Source: Carnegiea gigantea
Lineage: Eukaryota; Streptophyta; Magnoliopsida; Caryophyllales; Cactaceae
NCBI GenBank assembly: GCA_029747015.1
Contig: JAKOGI010003157.1
Span: forward strand, 1-64,000
DNA: 64,000 nucleotides
Reading direction: 5' to 3'
In this document: in pieces, positions 1 to 11,123 of the stretch
Numbering within the stretch: the first letter of the stretch is position 1
How the letters are laid out: each line of letters opens with the position of its first letter
Notes under the pieces: model-generated
Database searches by the model: none
What the model saw: the letters and a program-made list of their open reading frames with translations, nothing else
What the model was told of the DNA's origin: nothing
Made by a program: the position numbers and the translations under genes

Positions 1-33
<33 letters not shown>

Positions 34-127
34 TATATATATGTGTGTGTGCGTGTGTGTGTGTGCGCGTGTGTGTGTATGTGCGTGTGTGTCTATACGC
101 ATGTATGTATATATTTATATGCGTATA

Positions 128-160
<33 letters not shown>

Positions 161-365
161 ACGCGTGTGTGTAGACATATATATATATACGTACATGTAT
201 ATATATACATTTATACATACAACATCGATACTACATTCTATATTATATATATTATATATATATATATATAATATATATATATATATATTATACATACATC
301 ATATATATATATATCCCTATAAATAAAGACTGCAAATACAATATAATATATACATATATACATAA

Positions 366-408
<43 letters not shown>

Positions 409-459
409 ATATCTATATATATATATATATAATTATATATATATGCATACATACATACA

Positions 460-508
<49 letters not shown>

Positions 509-571
509 TATTATATATATATCTATATATGTATGTATTATACATATAAATGTATATATATATAATATATC

Positions 572-607
<36 letters not shown>

Positions 608-713
608 CTGTATATATATGTGTATATATGCATATATAAATATATATATATATATACATGTAATACTATATTATATTATTAATATATAATATATATCTAT
701 ATATATATATATC

Positions 714-750
<37 letters not shown>

Positions 751-960
751 CTCACACACCAACACACACACATATATATGTGTGTGTGTGTGTGCGCGCG
801 CGTGCGTGCGTGCGCATGTGTGTATGTAGAGAGAGAGAGTAAAAAAAGGAGCAGTTTGAGGAAAAATGTGTGTGTGTGTGTGTGTGGTGAGAGAGAGAGA
901 GAGAGAGTGTGTGTGTGTGTGTGTGAGCGAGATAGAGAGAGAAAAAAAGGGAGAGAGCTT
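1..960. repeat. Compound microsatellite block (AT, TG/CA, GA)
   Basis: Almost the whole stretch is runs of alternating AT, with (TG)n/(CA)n near 20-180 and 750-830 and (GA)n near 825-950. Short interruptions such as ATAC and CATA are scattered through it. Open frames here (Cys/Val, Tyr/Ile or His/Thr runs) are products of dinucleotide repetition, not genes. Confidence 0.97.
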
Positions 961-3015
961 AAAAAATAGTGGTAGAAAAGGAATACGAAGGGGGAAAAGA
1001 AAGAGAATATGGAAGAGAAAATAAGGATGAAGAACAGAAACACAAGTAAAGGAGGAGAAAAAGAGAAGTTAACAAAGAGGGAGAGAATTGTTAAAGAAAC
1101 ATAAAAGAAGGGCGCTATTTAATAAGGAAAATGGCAAATGAAGGGACATAAAATAAAAAGAGGAAAAAGCAGAAGAAGACGAAGAAGGGGAAGATAAAAG
1201 GAAAAATAAAGCACAAAAAGACCAATGAGAATAAGAGAGAGAGAGAGAGAGAGAAGAAAGAAGATCGAGAAAAAATGATATTGAGGAAAAGGAGGAGACA
1301 AAGAAAGAGAAAACAAAGCAAACAAAAAGGAAGAAAATGTGCACAAGAAGGGAAACATTTAGAAGAAGAACGAGGAGACGAACAAGAAGAAAATAGAATA
1401 GAAGTAATGAAGGTGAGAAAAAAGGGAGAGAAATAGAGAATTAAGAAAAGAGCAAAAGATAAAGATACGGAATGACGAAGGTGAAATGAAGTAAATAAGA
1501 GAAAAAGTAGAAGCAGCAAGGGAAGGAGATAATAAGGAGAACGAAAAGGAAAAAGGAGATAAAGAACAAAATAGAAGGTAATGATAGAAAGACATGGAAA
1601 ACAAAAAGAAAAATGACAAAGAGTAGAAAAAGTCTGGAGTAGGAGAAAAAGAAAAAAAAATGATGAAACACAAAGAAGAAGAGGAGGAGGAGGAGGAGGA
1701 GGAGCAACAAAAAAAAGGTGGGGGAAAAGACAAAGGATAAGGAGAAAAAGAAGTAATATAAAAAGAAAGAAAATAATACAAAGGAGAAAAGAAGAGGAGG
1801 GAGTGAGAGCAGAAGGCAACAAAGGAAAAGAATGGAACAAACAGAAAAAAGATGAGGAAAAAAAAAAGAAAAGGAAGTAAAAGAGCATAGAATGGGAAGG
1901 GTGAAATATGGAAAGCACAAAGGAAAGAAGAGAAGGAAGGATATAAGAGAGGAAATACTTTGAAAAAGGAAAAGAAAATGAAGGAAGGGAAAACTAGAAG
2001 GAGAAGCAGGAACTGAAGTTGAAAATACAAGTAGAAGCAAGGAGAAGAAGAACATTAGAAATAAAGAAAAACATAAATAAAGAGAACAAAGACAAAGAAG
2101 AAAATATTGCCAATGATAGAAGAAAAAAGAACTAAAAGGAGTAGAACGAGAAGGAGAATGAGGAAGAAGGAGAAAGAGAAAGAGGATGGCAAGGAAGAAA
2201 ATCAAAAGAATAGAAAGATGAGAGAAAATGAAGAAAAAAAAGAAGGAGTAGAACAACTTAAGGAGAGGGAGGAGGGGGAAGGGGATGCTAAAGGACAAAA
2301 ACGATAAAAAGTATAAAATATGGAGGAAGAGCCGAGGAAACAAAAAGGGATGACAAAGGACAGAAGGATGAAAAGGAATGCATGAGGTATACAAAATGAT
2401 TGTGAAAACAAAATGCAAAAAGGAATGCGAAGACAAAGGACGGGAGAAAAAAGTATAATGAGGAAGAAAAGAGAGGTGGAGAAGAGAAACAAAAGGGAAG
2501 ATGCAAAGCAAAAGAAAGAGGCGAAGGGGAAGGAAAAGAAAGAGAAGGAGGATGAGAAGAAAAGAGACAAACAAGGAAAGAAAGATGGATGTGGAGAAGG
2601 AAAAAGAGAATAAAACAAAGGCAAGGTTAGAGGACGAGGAAGAAGGAGAAGAAATTAGAGAAGAAGCACAAGAATAAGCCAAAAGAGAAGAAAAAGACAA
2701 TTACGAGAAATGGATGAAGAAAGGAAAGACAAGAAAAAATAAAGGGGGAAAGAACAGGAGTAAGACAAAGCTAAAGAAGGATAGAAGTAAAATAAGGAGA
2801 GAAAATGAAATATAAGAGATGAAGGAAAAGGACAATAAGGAAATAAAAAAAGGATAAAGATAAACTAGAAGGAGAGTGAGAATGAAAGTGAGAATGAGAA
2901 GAAAGAGGAATAGAAAAAAGGAAAATAAAAGAGAATGAAAAGGAGAGAAGGGGGTAACAATAAGGGAAAGAAATTTGGAATGTGTAGAAAAAGAAGGGTG
3001 AGGTGAAGGATAAAA
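961..3015. repeat. Long purine-rich (GA/AAG-type) low-complexity tract
   Basis: For about 2 kb the plus strand is almost entirely A and G, with scattered single T or C. It is irregular AAG, GAA, AGG and GAGAAA sequence, with a (GAG)n core near 1,678-1,702 and (GA)n near 1,235-1,255. Long frames on the minus strand read Phe/Ser/Leu-rich low-complexity peptide, and plus frames read Lys/Glu/Arg-rich; neither looks like protein. The tract ends sharply near 3,015, where ordinary AT-rich sequence begins. Confidence 0.93.
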
Positions 3016-3835
3016 AACTAGTATAATAACCCTAGCACAGATGTGTTTTTCTATAGGGATTCATGAAATGCTAAGTAAATAGATTTTTGCACATAGGTTG
3101 TCCAAGCAACTACTATGGATACCGATCAAATAGATTGATAAAATATTTTCTTGGACCAGGTTCATATGCCATGATTGCCAGTTTAGGCCATATTTGGACT
3201 GAATCAATTCAGGGCATGGCAATAGGATTGCCTTATTTTAGGTCTTGTTTTGGTATCACTAGGGTGTGTTTGATTTCTTCATTGCCAGGTCAAATAACAA
3301 TTAATGTATCCCATTCTATGGAAGAATCCTAAAGGACTCATATGACCACCATATGCAACATGACACAATTATGTAAATTTCACATTAGAGTCACTCTGAC
3401 ATCACATGAAAAGTTTTGACCAAGAAATTCCTAAGAGGGTTGAGGAGATTACTTTTAAACCATTGAGTTAGCCATTAGAAACAGTAAATTTAGGCAGTGC
3501 TAACTTCTAGCCAATGTAACATCACATCACATAAACAACATTTAGTGAAAAAAATCTTGATAGGGCTAACTTAGCTCTGAGTCGTAAAGAAGACCCCAGA
3601 TTAGAAACCACACACTGGTCAATCCTTTGCATGAAGGGAGAGGGGGCCTGAGAACAGTATCTAATAGAAAAATAATTGGGGACATTCAAAGAGTATTTCC
3701 TGAAGATAGTAAACAAAAGGTTCCAAGCGTGATGATGAGAAAGAATGACAAGTTGTATATGCAGTTCAAAACCACTACTAAGTCCTGACTCCTAAGAAAT
3801 AGTTCCTAGAAATAAACTAGTACTCTGAAGAAAAG
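3016..3835. other. AT-rich sequence, no gene recognised
   Basis: Ordinary AT-rich sequence lying 3' of the NPR1-like relic on its own strand. An 81-codon frame at 3,087-3,332 (+) resembles nothing I know. Later exons of the NPR1-like gene would be expected here on the minus strand, but I could not recognise them. Confidence 0.5.
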
Positions 3836-6485
3836 TAATGACTTTTACTCGTTTGAGAAAGTGCTTTCGTCCATTCTAAATGTTGTACTTTCTACGTGGA
3901 TGGTGCCTCATTGAAGTTTACAATATTTCTTCAAGCATCATCTATGTTCTTAGATAATGTGAACTCAGATATCCCATCCATCTGAGCAATATCCACCGTG
4001 ATTTTTGCCTCCAGGAAAGAGTAATCTACTAATTTTGCAAGTCCAACTGAAAAAAGATCCATCCATAAGGAATAATGACTTATCACTTGAAAGCATACAT
4101 AAGTAACTGAAGGAAGCAGGATTCAAAGAAAAAAAAACTCCCCAAGTTGTCTAACCAGAAGAGAGATATCCAAATAGCCTGCTCTTTTTCTTCTCTTTGC
4201 CCCCACCCCACCCCATTTTTGTTGGTAATGCTTTGCTTATTTCAGGATTAAGGGATGATGGTCCAGAAAGGTACATATCCAAGAAGACTCATCTAACTAA
4301 ACTTTGCATTATTGAGAGTTTTCCTATCAATTTTCTTCAATTTTCCTTGGAAATCATAAAATGATTCATGCAGTTTAAAATAAAAAGACATTGTATTCAG
4401 CAACATAGATGTCCTAGCCTCAGTTAATAGTTATACACTAATACTGCCACACTTTAAGTCAAGGATTTCTTTCTTCTTTTTTATATACAAGAAAAAAATA
4501 GTGGAACAACGGATTTAAACAATATCCTCAAGAAACATGATTAAATGATAAATTTTCTGAAAAAATGAGGCGGCAGGGTACATACAAAAGGGAAATTCCA
4601 TTATAAAACCATGAGTCCAGATAGCATACCATAAAAACATTAAGGCTTTAACTTACGATACTAGTGGCAGAGAAGTTAAAATGATTGAATGAAAACATTG
4701 ACAATTCATGAATACACATTAATCATTGCATCAGATTCTACCAATGCATGCACTTATGCCCAAATGCTCATGCTTGTTTACCGAAGACCCATTAATACTA
4801 TACCTAGCCAAATAGAGCCACCCAAACATTATGAAATTGATGAAGATTCAAAGTTTTTATCTGCTGAAAGCCTGAAACACAATGAAGTTGCACTTCCCAC
4901 ATACAGGGTTCAATATTTCTTGAACCATACTTCTGAATGTACTTTTACTGTCCAATACCAAATAAACATATAAATTCAGCAAGAATATAAGATCTCACTT
5001 AATTAACAACTCAGAAGTTGACAGAAAACCAATATGGCGTCCTTCAGAGGATGTCGTCACTTCATCCATTTCCTTTTTATTTTTCTTGTCTCTTTTATTT
5101 CATTTTAGAGCCAGGGAACATAATGTTCAGTAGAGAATGAACAACTAAGTTCGTTAGTGGTGATTCACATTATTAATGATAATGTAGAACCAATTTGGAT
5201 TCAATAATAACTTACCTCTATTTTCAAGATCATATAATAACTTCATATGCAGTTTGGATCTCCCTTCGCAATGGCTCCTCTCCCTCATTGTTTCAATATC
5301 TCAATGCACAACCAATCCTTTGGGACTAACTTTCCTTGTTTTGTATATTTGTAGAAGTTGATGGTCGTTGTTAGTCTCTTAGCTATCTGCAGTGCTTTTC
5401 TCCTATCTGATGTTACATCAGTTGGCTGAGCTCTCTTGGTTAGCAGAGAGACAAATTATCTCAGGATTTTTTCTCATTGCTGCAACATGTAGCGTTGTAC
5501 CTCTTTGGCTTCTGCAATTGATGTAAGGAAGTCCAAGTTCAAGAAGCTCTCTCATCGCTGTAGCATCACAATGCACCACAGCATAATGAAAAGCATATGC
5601 GTCATTTAGTGTAGTATGGCCCTTCTGTCTAGTTCAAGAAGCTCTGTCGTCGATGTGAAGAAGCCCATGTTCAAGAAGCTCTTAATAGTGTTCTAACTAG
5701 TTCAACATTAACAGACTCCAGAGCTCAATGTATCCACTTCACATGTTATGAGGATATTCAATGTATTCAGGCTCAGTTAAACCAAGCTCCTTCTGTCTAT
5801 CAACAATTCATTTCACAATATGCTGTGCCAAGTATTTATCAAGAGTTGTCACATCAACATCAGATTTCACAATTATATTTGTGCACTTTGCTAGCAGTCT
5901 CTCACATGGATTTCCACACATGGTGGCAACAGAAAACACTACTGAAGGTCATCAGAGCAACTTATCAAGAATCTCCAATAGATGACTTCGCCCACACATC
6001 CAGTTGTTAAGAAAGTCTCCATAGGAAACAAGACAAGGTAGTTAAACCAACATTTGATTTCTGCAATTGACATCAGCAAGCCAAAGTTCACGAAGCTCCG
6101 TCGTCGTCTTGCCATCACAATGCACCACAACATAATGAAGAGCATATGCATCATCTAGAGAAGCATGACCCTCTCTTAATAGCATTCTGACTAGTTCAAC
6201 ATCATCAGACTCCAGAGCTCAGTTTGTCCTCTACACATGCCTATCAGGATATTCAATGCATTCAGGATCAGTAAAACCAAGCTCCTTCCATTTATCAATG
6301 ATTTGTTTCACACTATACCGTGATAAGGATTTGTCAAGGGTTGTCACATCAACATCAGACTTCACAATTATGTTCATGCACTTTGCTAGCAGTTTCTCAC
6401 ATGAATTTCCACAAATGTTGGCCACAGATATCACTATTAAAAAGTCATCTGATGCAACCTTATCAAGGATCTCCAATAAATGATT
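3836..6485 (-). pseudogene. NPR1-like BTB/ankyrin immune co-regulator, decayed gene lacking exon 1
   Basis: Minus-strand translation gives recognisable pieces of the NPR family, plant salicylic-acid-responsive transcription co-regulators. Read 5' to 3': the stretch after the BTB domain (LLEILDKVASDDFLIVISVA, then LAKCMNIIVKSDVDVTTLDK, with PDRHV further on) at 6,485-6,231; ankyrin-like [20 protein letters not shown] at about 6,200-6,140; TTLHVAAMRKNPE near 5,500-5,450; and LHMKLLYDLENRG at 5,255-5,216, followed by a GTAAG donor. An acceptor (TTTTTTCAG) opens the next exon at 4,046, which reads EAKITVDIAQMDG and then NEAP. These junctions agree with the known NPR1 exon layout. Exon 1 (BTB) was not found, stops and frameshifts are frequent, and exon 2 is partly duplicated. 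It is a relic, not a working gene. Whether it is nearer to NPR1 or NPR3/4 is not decided. Confidence 0.85.
4047..5215 (-). other. Relic intron 2 of the NPR1-like pseudogene
   Basis: This AT-rich segment lies between the GTAAG donor (complement of 5,211-5,215) and the TTTTTTCAG acceptor (complement of about 4,047-4,055). At 1.17 kb its size is normal for a plant intron. A 94-codon plus-strand frame inside it (4,689-4,973) has no recognisable similarity and is probably chance. Confidence 0.6.
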
Positions 6486-6530
6486 CTGCACACGCATTCA
6501 ATTGTTAAGAAAAGATTCATAGCAAACAAG
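5525..6530 (-). repeat. Tandem partial duplication of NPR1-like exon 2
   Basis: Copy a (about 6,055-6,530) and copy b (about 5,525-6,045) both contain the end of intron 1, the exon-2 start, the KSDVDVTTLDK block and the ankyrin block. Copy a stops inside the ankyrin region, right after ADVNCRN, and joins intron 1 of copy b. Copy b continues to the end of the exon. In copy a the acceptor reads TGTGCAG before the exon; in copy b the same place reads GTGGGCG, so the acceptor is lost. Copy b also has three short copies of a 14-bp piece (GTTCAAGAAGCTCT on the plus strand, at about 5,538, 5,632 and 5,670). Confidence 0.8.
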
Positions 6531-6723
6531 ACAAGTTAGCATTCTCATACTTAAAGCTAATAACTGAACGAAAACCGGACAAAATATCTCTTTAGTATCC
6601 TTGTGCAACTTTGTCAACTAAATGACCACTTCCCTTATCATAAAACAAAATAGTGATAATCACACACTCAACCCCCACCCCAAAACAAAACGAAGAAAAA
6701 GCAGCCATATAATCAGATTGAAG

Positions 6724-7366
6724 ACCAAATCCATCTAAACACAGAATTTTGTTTGAAAAAAAATAAAAACACAGAGGAAAGGAGTTTGTCTACGAAGTTA
6801 ACTAGAGGCATATCAAAACTTGTACACTAGCTTTCTAAGTGAATGAATTGAGTGTCATGATAGAGCATCTTTCTACAAAAGATTATCCATTGTACAGCTA
6901 GATAGATCAATAAATCCCCTAAATACATGACTCAAATTAAATTAGTCGCCCTGCCCTCTACTTCGCTCCTCCCCTTCCAATAAGAACTACATATTTAAAT
7001 CGCCAGATTCTAATCGAATGGATGAAATTCAGTCCCCTAACAACATCAACCAAATCCACCTAAATACATAATTTAAAACACACACACACACACAGAGTAG
7101 AATAGTCTATCTACAAAGTTAACTAGAGGTCTCTCAGAAGTCACTCACTAACTTTTTAAGAGAATGAATTGATTGCCTTGATAGAGCGTATTTGAGCAAG
7201 AGATTACCCATTGTCTAGCTAGATAGATCAATAAAATCCCCCAAATAGATGACTCCGATTGAATCAGCCCCCCCTCTCAGTCTCCCTTCCCTAGCTAATG
7301 AGAGCACACATATTTAAATCATCATATTCTAATCGAATGGATGAAATTCAGTCCCCTAACTTCAAC
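6724..7366. repeat. ~325-bp tandem duplication upstream of the NPR1-like relic
   Basis: Unit 1 (6,724-7,048) and unit 2 (7,049-about 7,366) share an ordered series of near-identical blocks. Examples are ACCAAATCCA at 6,724/7,049, AAGTTAACTAGAGG at 6,795/7,116, AGCTAGATAGATCAATAAA near 6,896/7,216, and GATGAAATTCAGTCCCCTAA at 7,021/7,340. A further partial start (ACCAAGCCCA) follows unit 2. A short (CA)n lies at the start of unit 2. No coding content was recognised; exon 1 of the NPR1-like gene would be expected in this direction but is not visible. Confidence 0.85.
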
Positions 7367-8002
7367 CAAGCCCAAAGCCACCCTGCCCCATGGCATAAAA
7401 AAGAAGCTAGTTGCAAAATTAAATGCTATTGATCATTATTTCCACGTCTTCACAATTATGTGGCACTGCAACCTTCGGGAAGTTAAGGGCAGCCAAGGCA
7501 AAGCACTCTATTTAATCTATTCCATTCCAGATTTAACTAAAATTAAATATAAAATCATTTTGTTTATTATATAGGAGCATATACAAGTAAACTCTTCTCT
7601 ACTAAAACCCATCTGATGCAAGTGGGAGTGGAAAAAAAATTGGAGAATTGAGACAAGGAATGGATAAGGAGCAGCAACATGACAACAACGCGAGTTACTT
7701 GCTCGCTAAGACAGTATTAGACCTCCCATTTAAAACTTGAGACCAAAGGTTCTTATTTTTCAGCTGTAAAAATATTTGATGGTGGCCCCTCTTTGTTGTC
7801 GCTGAAGTCCTCCCAGAATCTTAACATACTATTTGTAAGCCTAAAATGGACAAATGGGGTATTTGAGCGACCAGTCACTATTAACTCACAATTTGATAGA
7901 AATGCATTGGAGTTCAGTTTTGATACCTGAGCATCTTGAGCTCAAGTTAATTGGAATGCTCCATAGACGTACATTTTCTAGAATCCATGGAGCATTAACC
8001 AA
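7367..8002. other. No gene recognised
   Basis: AT-rich sequence between the tandem duplication and the LINE remnant. A 77-codon plus frame (7,341-7,574) begins in the duplicated unit and has no recognisable similarity. Confidence 0.5.
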
Positions 8003-8455
8003 TGTCAGAGGAAGTGGTTAGAGGACCTGAGAGTTGTCGGTCTGACGGAGGACATGGCTTAGGATAGGAGGCTGTGGCGGGATAAGATTAAGGTCTCTGA
8101 TTGTAGGGGACCGGCTCCGTAGGTGGCAGTAGCTTCGGTGGCGTGGGGCGGGTTTTGGTGTGCTTGTCTGCAGGTCCTGCTTGTCTGAGATGTGAAGGCT
8201 TCTAGCGCCCCTGGTTTGTTGATGTATGTCTCCGCTCCTTGTTTACCTGCTCTACGTATCCTTTTCCCCCGTGGTAATTTGGTTTGCAATCGTTTTCTCC
8301 TTAAACCTTTTTCCCTAAACCTGTTTTGTGCGTCTTTAGGAATCAACCTCTCTATGGGTAGAAATACCGGTAGGGGTAAGGTTGACTACAGTTGGATCTC
8401 CCTAGACCCCGCGAAAGCGGGACCCACACTGGAAGTGTTGTTGTTGTTGTTGTAA
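8003..8455 (+). mobile_element. 5'-truncated RTE-type LINE, 3' end with (TTG)n tail
   Basis: The frame from 8,003 reads RKWLEDLRVVGLTEDMA, a stop, then DRRLWRDKIKVSD, ending at the TAG at 8,120-8,122. This is the typical C-terminus of plant RTE-clade LINE polyproteins (...GLTEDM..DR..WR..I). About 330 bp of 3' untranslated sequence follows, with a GACCCCGC-GAAA-GCGGGACC-type stem near 8,404-8,424 and a terminal (TTG)n at about 8,437-8,454, the usual RTE tail. Only the last ~40 codons remain, so it is a dead 5'-truncated insertion. An alternative is a SINE that shares this RTE tail, but the coding remnant favours a LINE. Confidence 0.8.
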
Positions 8456-9094
8456 CTTAAACTGTGTACCAAATGCAGTTGGGTCCATTTGCATAAGAGA
8501 ATAAATCTAGTGCTATGGTTTTAAAGGTGCAGTTTGAACCCATATGTCTGCTCAGAGTTCATGCACAATTCCATCCTTTTGGATAGGTGATGATTGATAA
8601 CCACTGGAATAACAATTATATCAAAAACAACACAAGCAGTTTTGTGTGTTTTGTCGTTAATAAGTAAGCATTAGAAGATCAGCTAGTTAACAGCAAAAAC
8701 TAAGACTATCTAAAGAAAAAATAACTAATCAGGAACGAATTTTTCATGTTTCATTATAAAAATAGAGGAGATGAAACAATCATATAGATTGTCTCAAGAT
8801 CTTGAGTTTAAAGATAATCAAACATTATATCAATCAGGGTGCTTTTTCATAAACAAGCTTCCAGTGGGTATTAGGTGTACGTAAATTTAGGAACAATATT
8901 CAGAATACAAACATTTAGGAACAAATTAAGAAATAAAGTTCTAAATACTATCATTATTTATTTGTGAATTACCATTTATCGTTAATTCCCCTTTTCTGAA
9001 TCCGAAATCGTGAAAAATAGTGGAAGCAAATGATTTCAAAAAAAAAAAAATCACTACATTACGAAACAATAATGAATTTTATCAAATCATCCGC
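8456..9094. other. No gene recognised
   Basis: AT-rich sequence with no open frame or repeat that I can identify. Confidence 0.5.
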
Positions 9095-9640
9095 TCCAAA
9101 TGTTCCCCAAACCCGAAATTGATACGAAGTTAAATGGGTTTGGATATAAAGTTTCAACTCATTTAATTAAATGGGTTAAGTTCAGGTCGAAATTCTCAAC
9201 ATGAAATAGTATCCATTTAACCCATTTAATTAAATAGGTTAAATAAGTCAACTCATTTTTTCATTTGACATTTATCCGTTTATCTTTTTATTAGATAATC
9301 AAGAATATAAAATTTTAAAAATTGTGAATTATGATGAATCAGTGGAGTTTTAGAGAGTAATTATTTAATGTGATATATAAATTTAATTTTTAACACTATG
9401 TAATTACGTATGAGTTTTAAATGTTAAATATTTAAATGAGTAATTAGGAGACTGAACTCGGCATGTTTATCTTAAACGAGTTAAGCGGGTCAACCCGTTT
9501 AAAAACTAAATAGATACATGTTAAGGTTTTTCAACCCGTTTAATAAACGGGTCAGGTTCCGGTTGAGAAATTCTCAACCCGTTTAAGTTCGATACGAACA
9601 CAAACCCGACCTGACCTGATCTATTATCCAGCTCTAGTTA
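9095..9640. repeat. Repeat rich in ACCCGTTTAA / TTAAACGGGT motifs, possible hAT-like end
   Basis: Inverted and direct copies of an ACCCGTTTAA-type decamer are scattered through the stretch (about 9,165-9,240 and 9,470-9,580). The right end reads CCAGCTCTA, so the reverse strand starts TAGAGCTGG, a form often seen at plant hAT termini. No matching left terminus or target duplication was found, so the class is not settled. Confidence 0.4.
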
Positions 9641-9686
9641 GAAGCTTTATAACAGAAGGTCGAGCGTGTCAACATAGACACGGGGT

Positions 9687-10342
9687 AAGGGTGTTTTAAA
9701 AATATCGGTAACCAATAAACTGAACGGGTATCTAAATCGAAATATTTGAAATTTTTGGTTCGGATACCCGAACCAACATTTTTTTTCGAGTAATTGATTC
9801 TGGCACGGTTCGGGCGTTTTGAGGATCCAGGAACTCGAAAACCCGAAATCTTTTTCTAAAAACTTTTTCGAAACTTTTTAGTATTATGCTTCCCTAAAGA
9901 CTTTGTAAGTCAAATATAAAACCCGAAGAAGACAATTACTTTGACTTCATTGGATTGATTTGTTTGAATGGGTTGGGCATGAATATGATGTTAGTAAGTT
10001 TGTGTCTTATGGCTTTGTGGACTAATTAAAATAGAAATGATGGTAAGATATCAGGTGATAGTTCCATATTGTGTAATAATTTCAAGTGTAACTTGGCGCA
10101 ATATGACACATTTTATATCATAAATAGAAAAAATTATATTATGAATACAACAAAATTATTAGCAAAGTAGGAAAAAATATTTTAGAAAAAATGGTTATTA
10201 GGAAACCAAAAACCAGAACCGAAATTTTCGGTTATCCGAATATTGCAGTTCGGGTGCGGTTCACCATTTTGCCGACCCAAAATTCCAGATACCTGAACCA
10301 AAATCTTTTTTGGTTCGGGTACTCGAACCATGAACACACTTA
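9687..10342. mobile_element. Short non-autonomous hAT-like element (copy 1)
   Basis: The left end starts (T)AAGGGTGTT and the right end, read in reverse, starts (T)AAGTGTGTT. Flanking 8-mers are CACGGGGT (9,679-9,686) and CATGGGGT (10,343-10,350), a 7/8 match. Internally there are repeated GGTTCGG / CCGAACC blocks near both ends. No transposase is encoded. The boundary can shift by one base because a T is shared with the duplication. Confidence 0.65.
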
Positions 10343-10350
10343 CATGGGGT

Positions 10351-11123
10351 TAAGGATGAGAGTTATACCCTCACCCAAAAAATACATCCCAAACCAGCCC
10401 ATTTATAACGGATATGAGTACGAAAAATTGAAAAAAATGAATATGCGACAGGTATACTGAAAATGGATATAGGTATGGGTACGAGTTCAGGTACAAGCAT
10501 CACCCACCCCATACCCATAGCGCCCTGTACCCGATTTTTTTTGGGGGTTAAATAAATTGTTGAATGGAGGTTTGAACTTTGAACGTTAGTAATTTATTAA
10601 AAAAAAAGGCCTAATACCCCAACCCAACTCCAACTCCAACCATGCAATCGATTCATTTGTGTCGCTGATTTACTATGCTGATACATAAAGTCATGTGACT
10701 CACGACCGAAACATCTAAAATTCTAGCTCATTTGTCGTGTCCCTCACTCCCTCATTTGTTGTGTCTCTCACTCCCTCATTCCAGTCAGTTTCAGAATGTA
10801 GTTTGTATTCATGAGATAAGTATGAGCTCTTATACTTAATCTAATGGATATTGTATTTTTTTAGAACAATCAGCTTAGTTGAATTTAGTTTTATGAATTT
10901 CTTTAGCCAAAAGAAATTATCATACCCAACCGGTATTATATTTTAATATTCGTATATACTCAAATAAAATCTGAAATACCCGACATGTCCGATGAGTATG
11001 GGTATGGAGATGGATTTTAAAAACCCAATGGTATCAGTGTGGGCATGGGGATGACTTTTTAAAAATGAATATGGACGCAGGTATAACTTTACACGCCCCG
11101 TACCCATCCCATGCTCATCCCTA
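10351..11123. mobile_element. Short non-autonomous hAT-like element (copy 2, family shared with 54,487)
   Basis: The termini are TAAGGATGAG (left) and TAGGGATGAG (right, reverse strand). Flanking 8-mers are CATGGGGT (10,343-10,350) and CACGAGGT (11,124-11,131), a 6/8 match. The interior shares long stretches with 54,487-55,035, including TACCCG-rich ends and a common central block (AAAAAAAGGCC then AATACCCCAAC). No transposase frame is present. The left flanking 8-mer is also the right flanking 8-mer of the neighbouring element. Confidence 0.7.

Noticed and set aside
41..2700. Many open frames of 60-419 codons in the microsatellite and purine-rich block
   Set aside because: Their products are dinucleotide or purine-run translations (Cys/Val, His/Thr, Phe/Ser/Leu, Lys/Glu/Arg) with no protein-like complexity.
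5761..6508. Plus-strand frames opposite the NPR1-like relic
   Set aside because: They are mirror frames of the minus-strand exon; the recognisable protein and the splice signals are on the minus strand.
8059..8455. Frames of 87-95 codons across the LINE 3' UTR
   Set aside because: They cover the untranslated region and TTG tail; the true coding remnant ends at 8,122 in another frame.
9095..9640. Complete hAT element ending at 9,626
   Set aside because: Only the right terminus is plausible; no left terminus or 8-bp duplication could be found.
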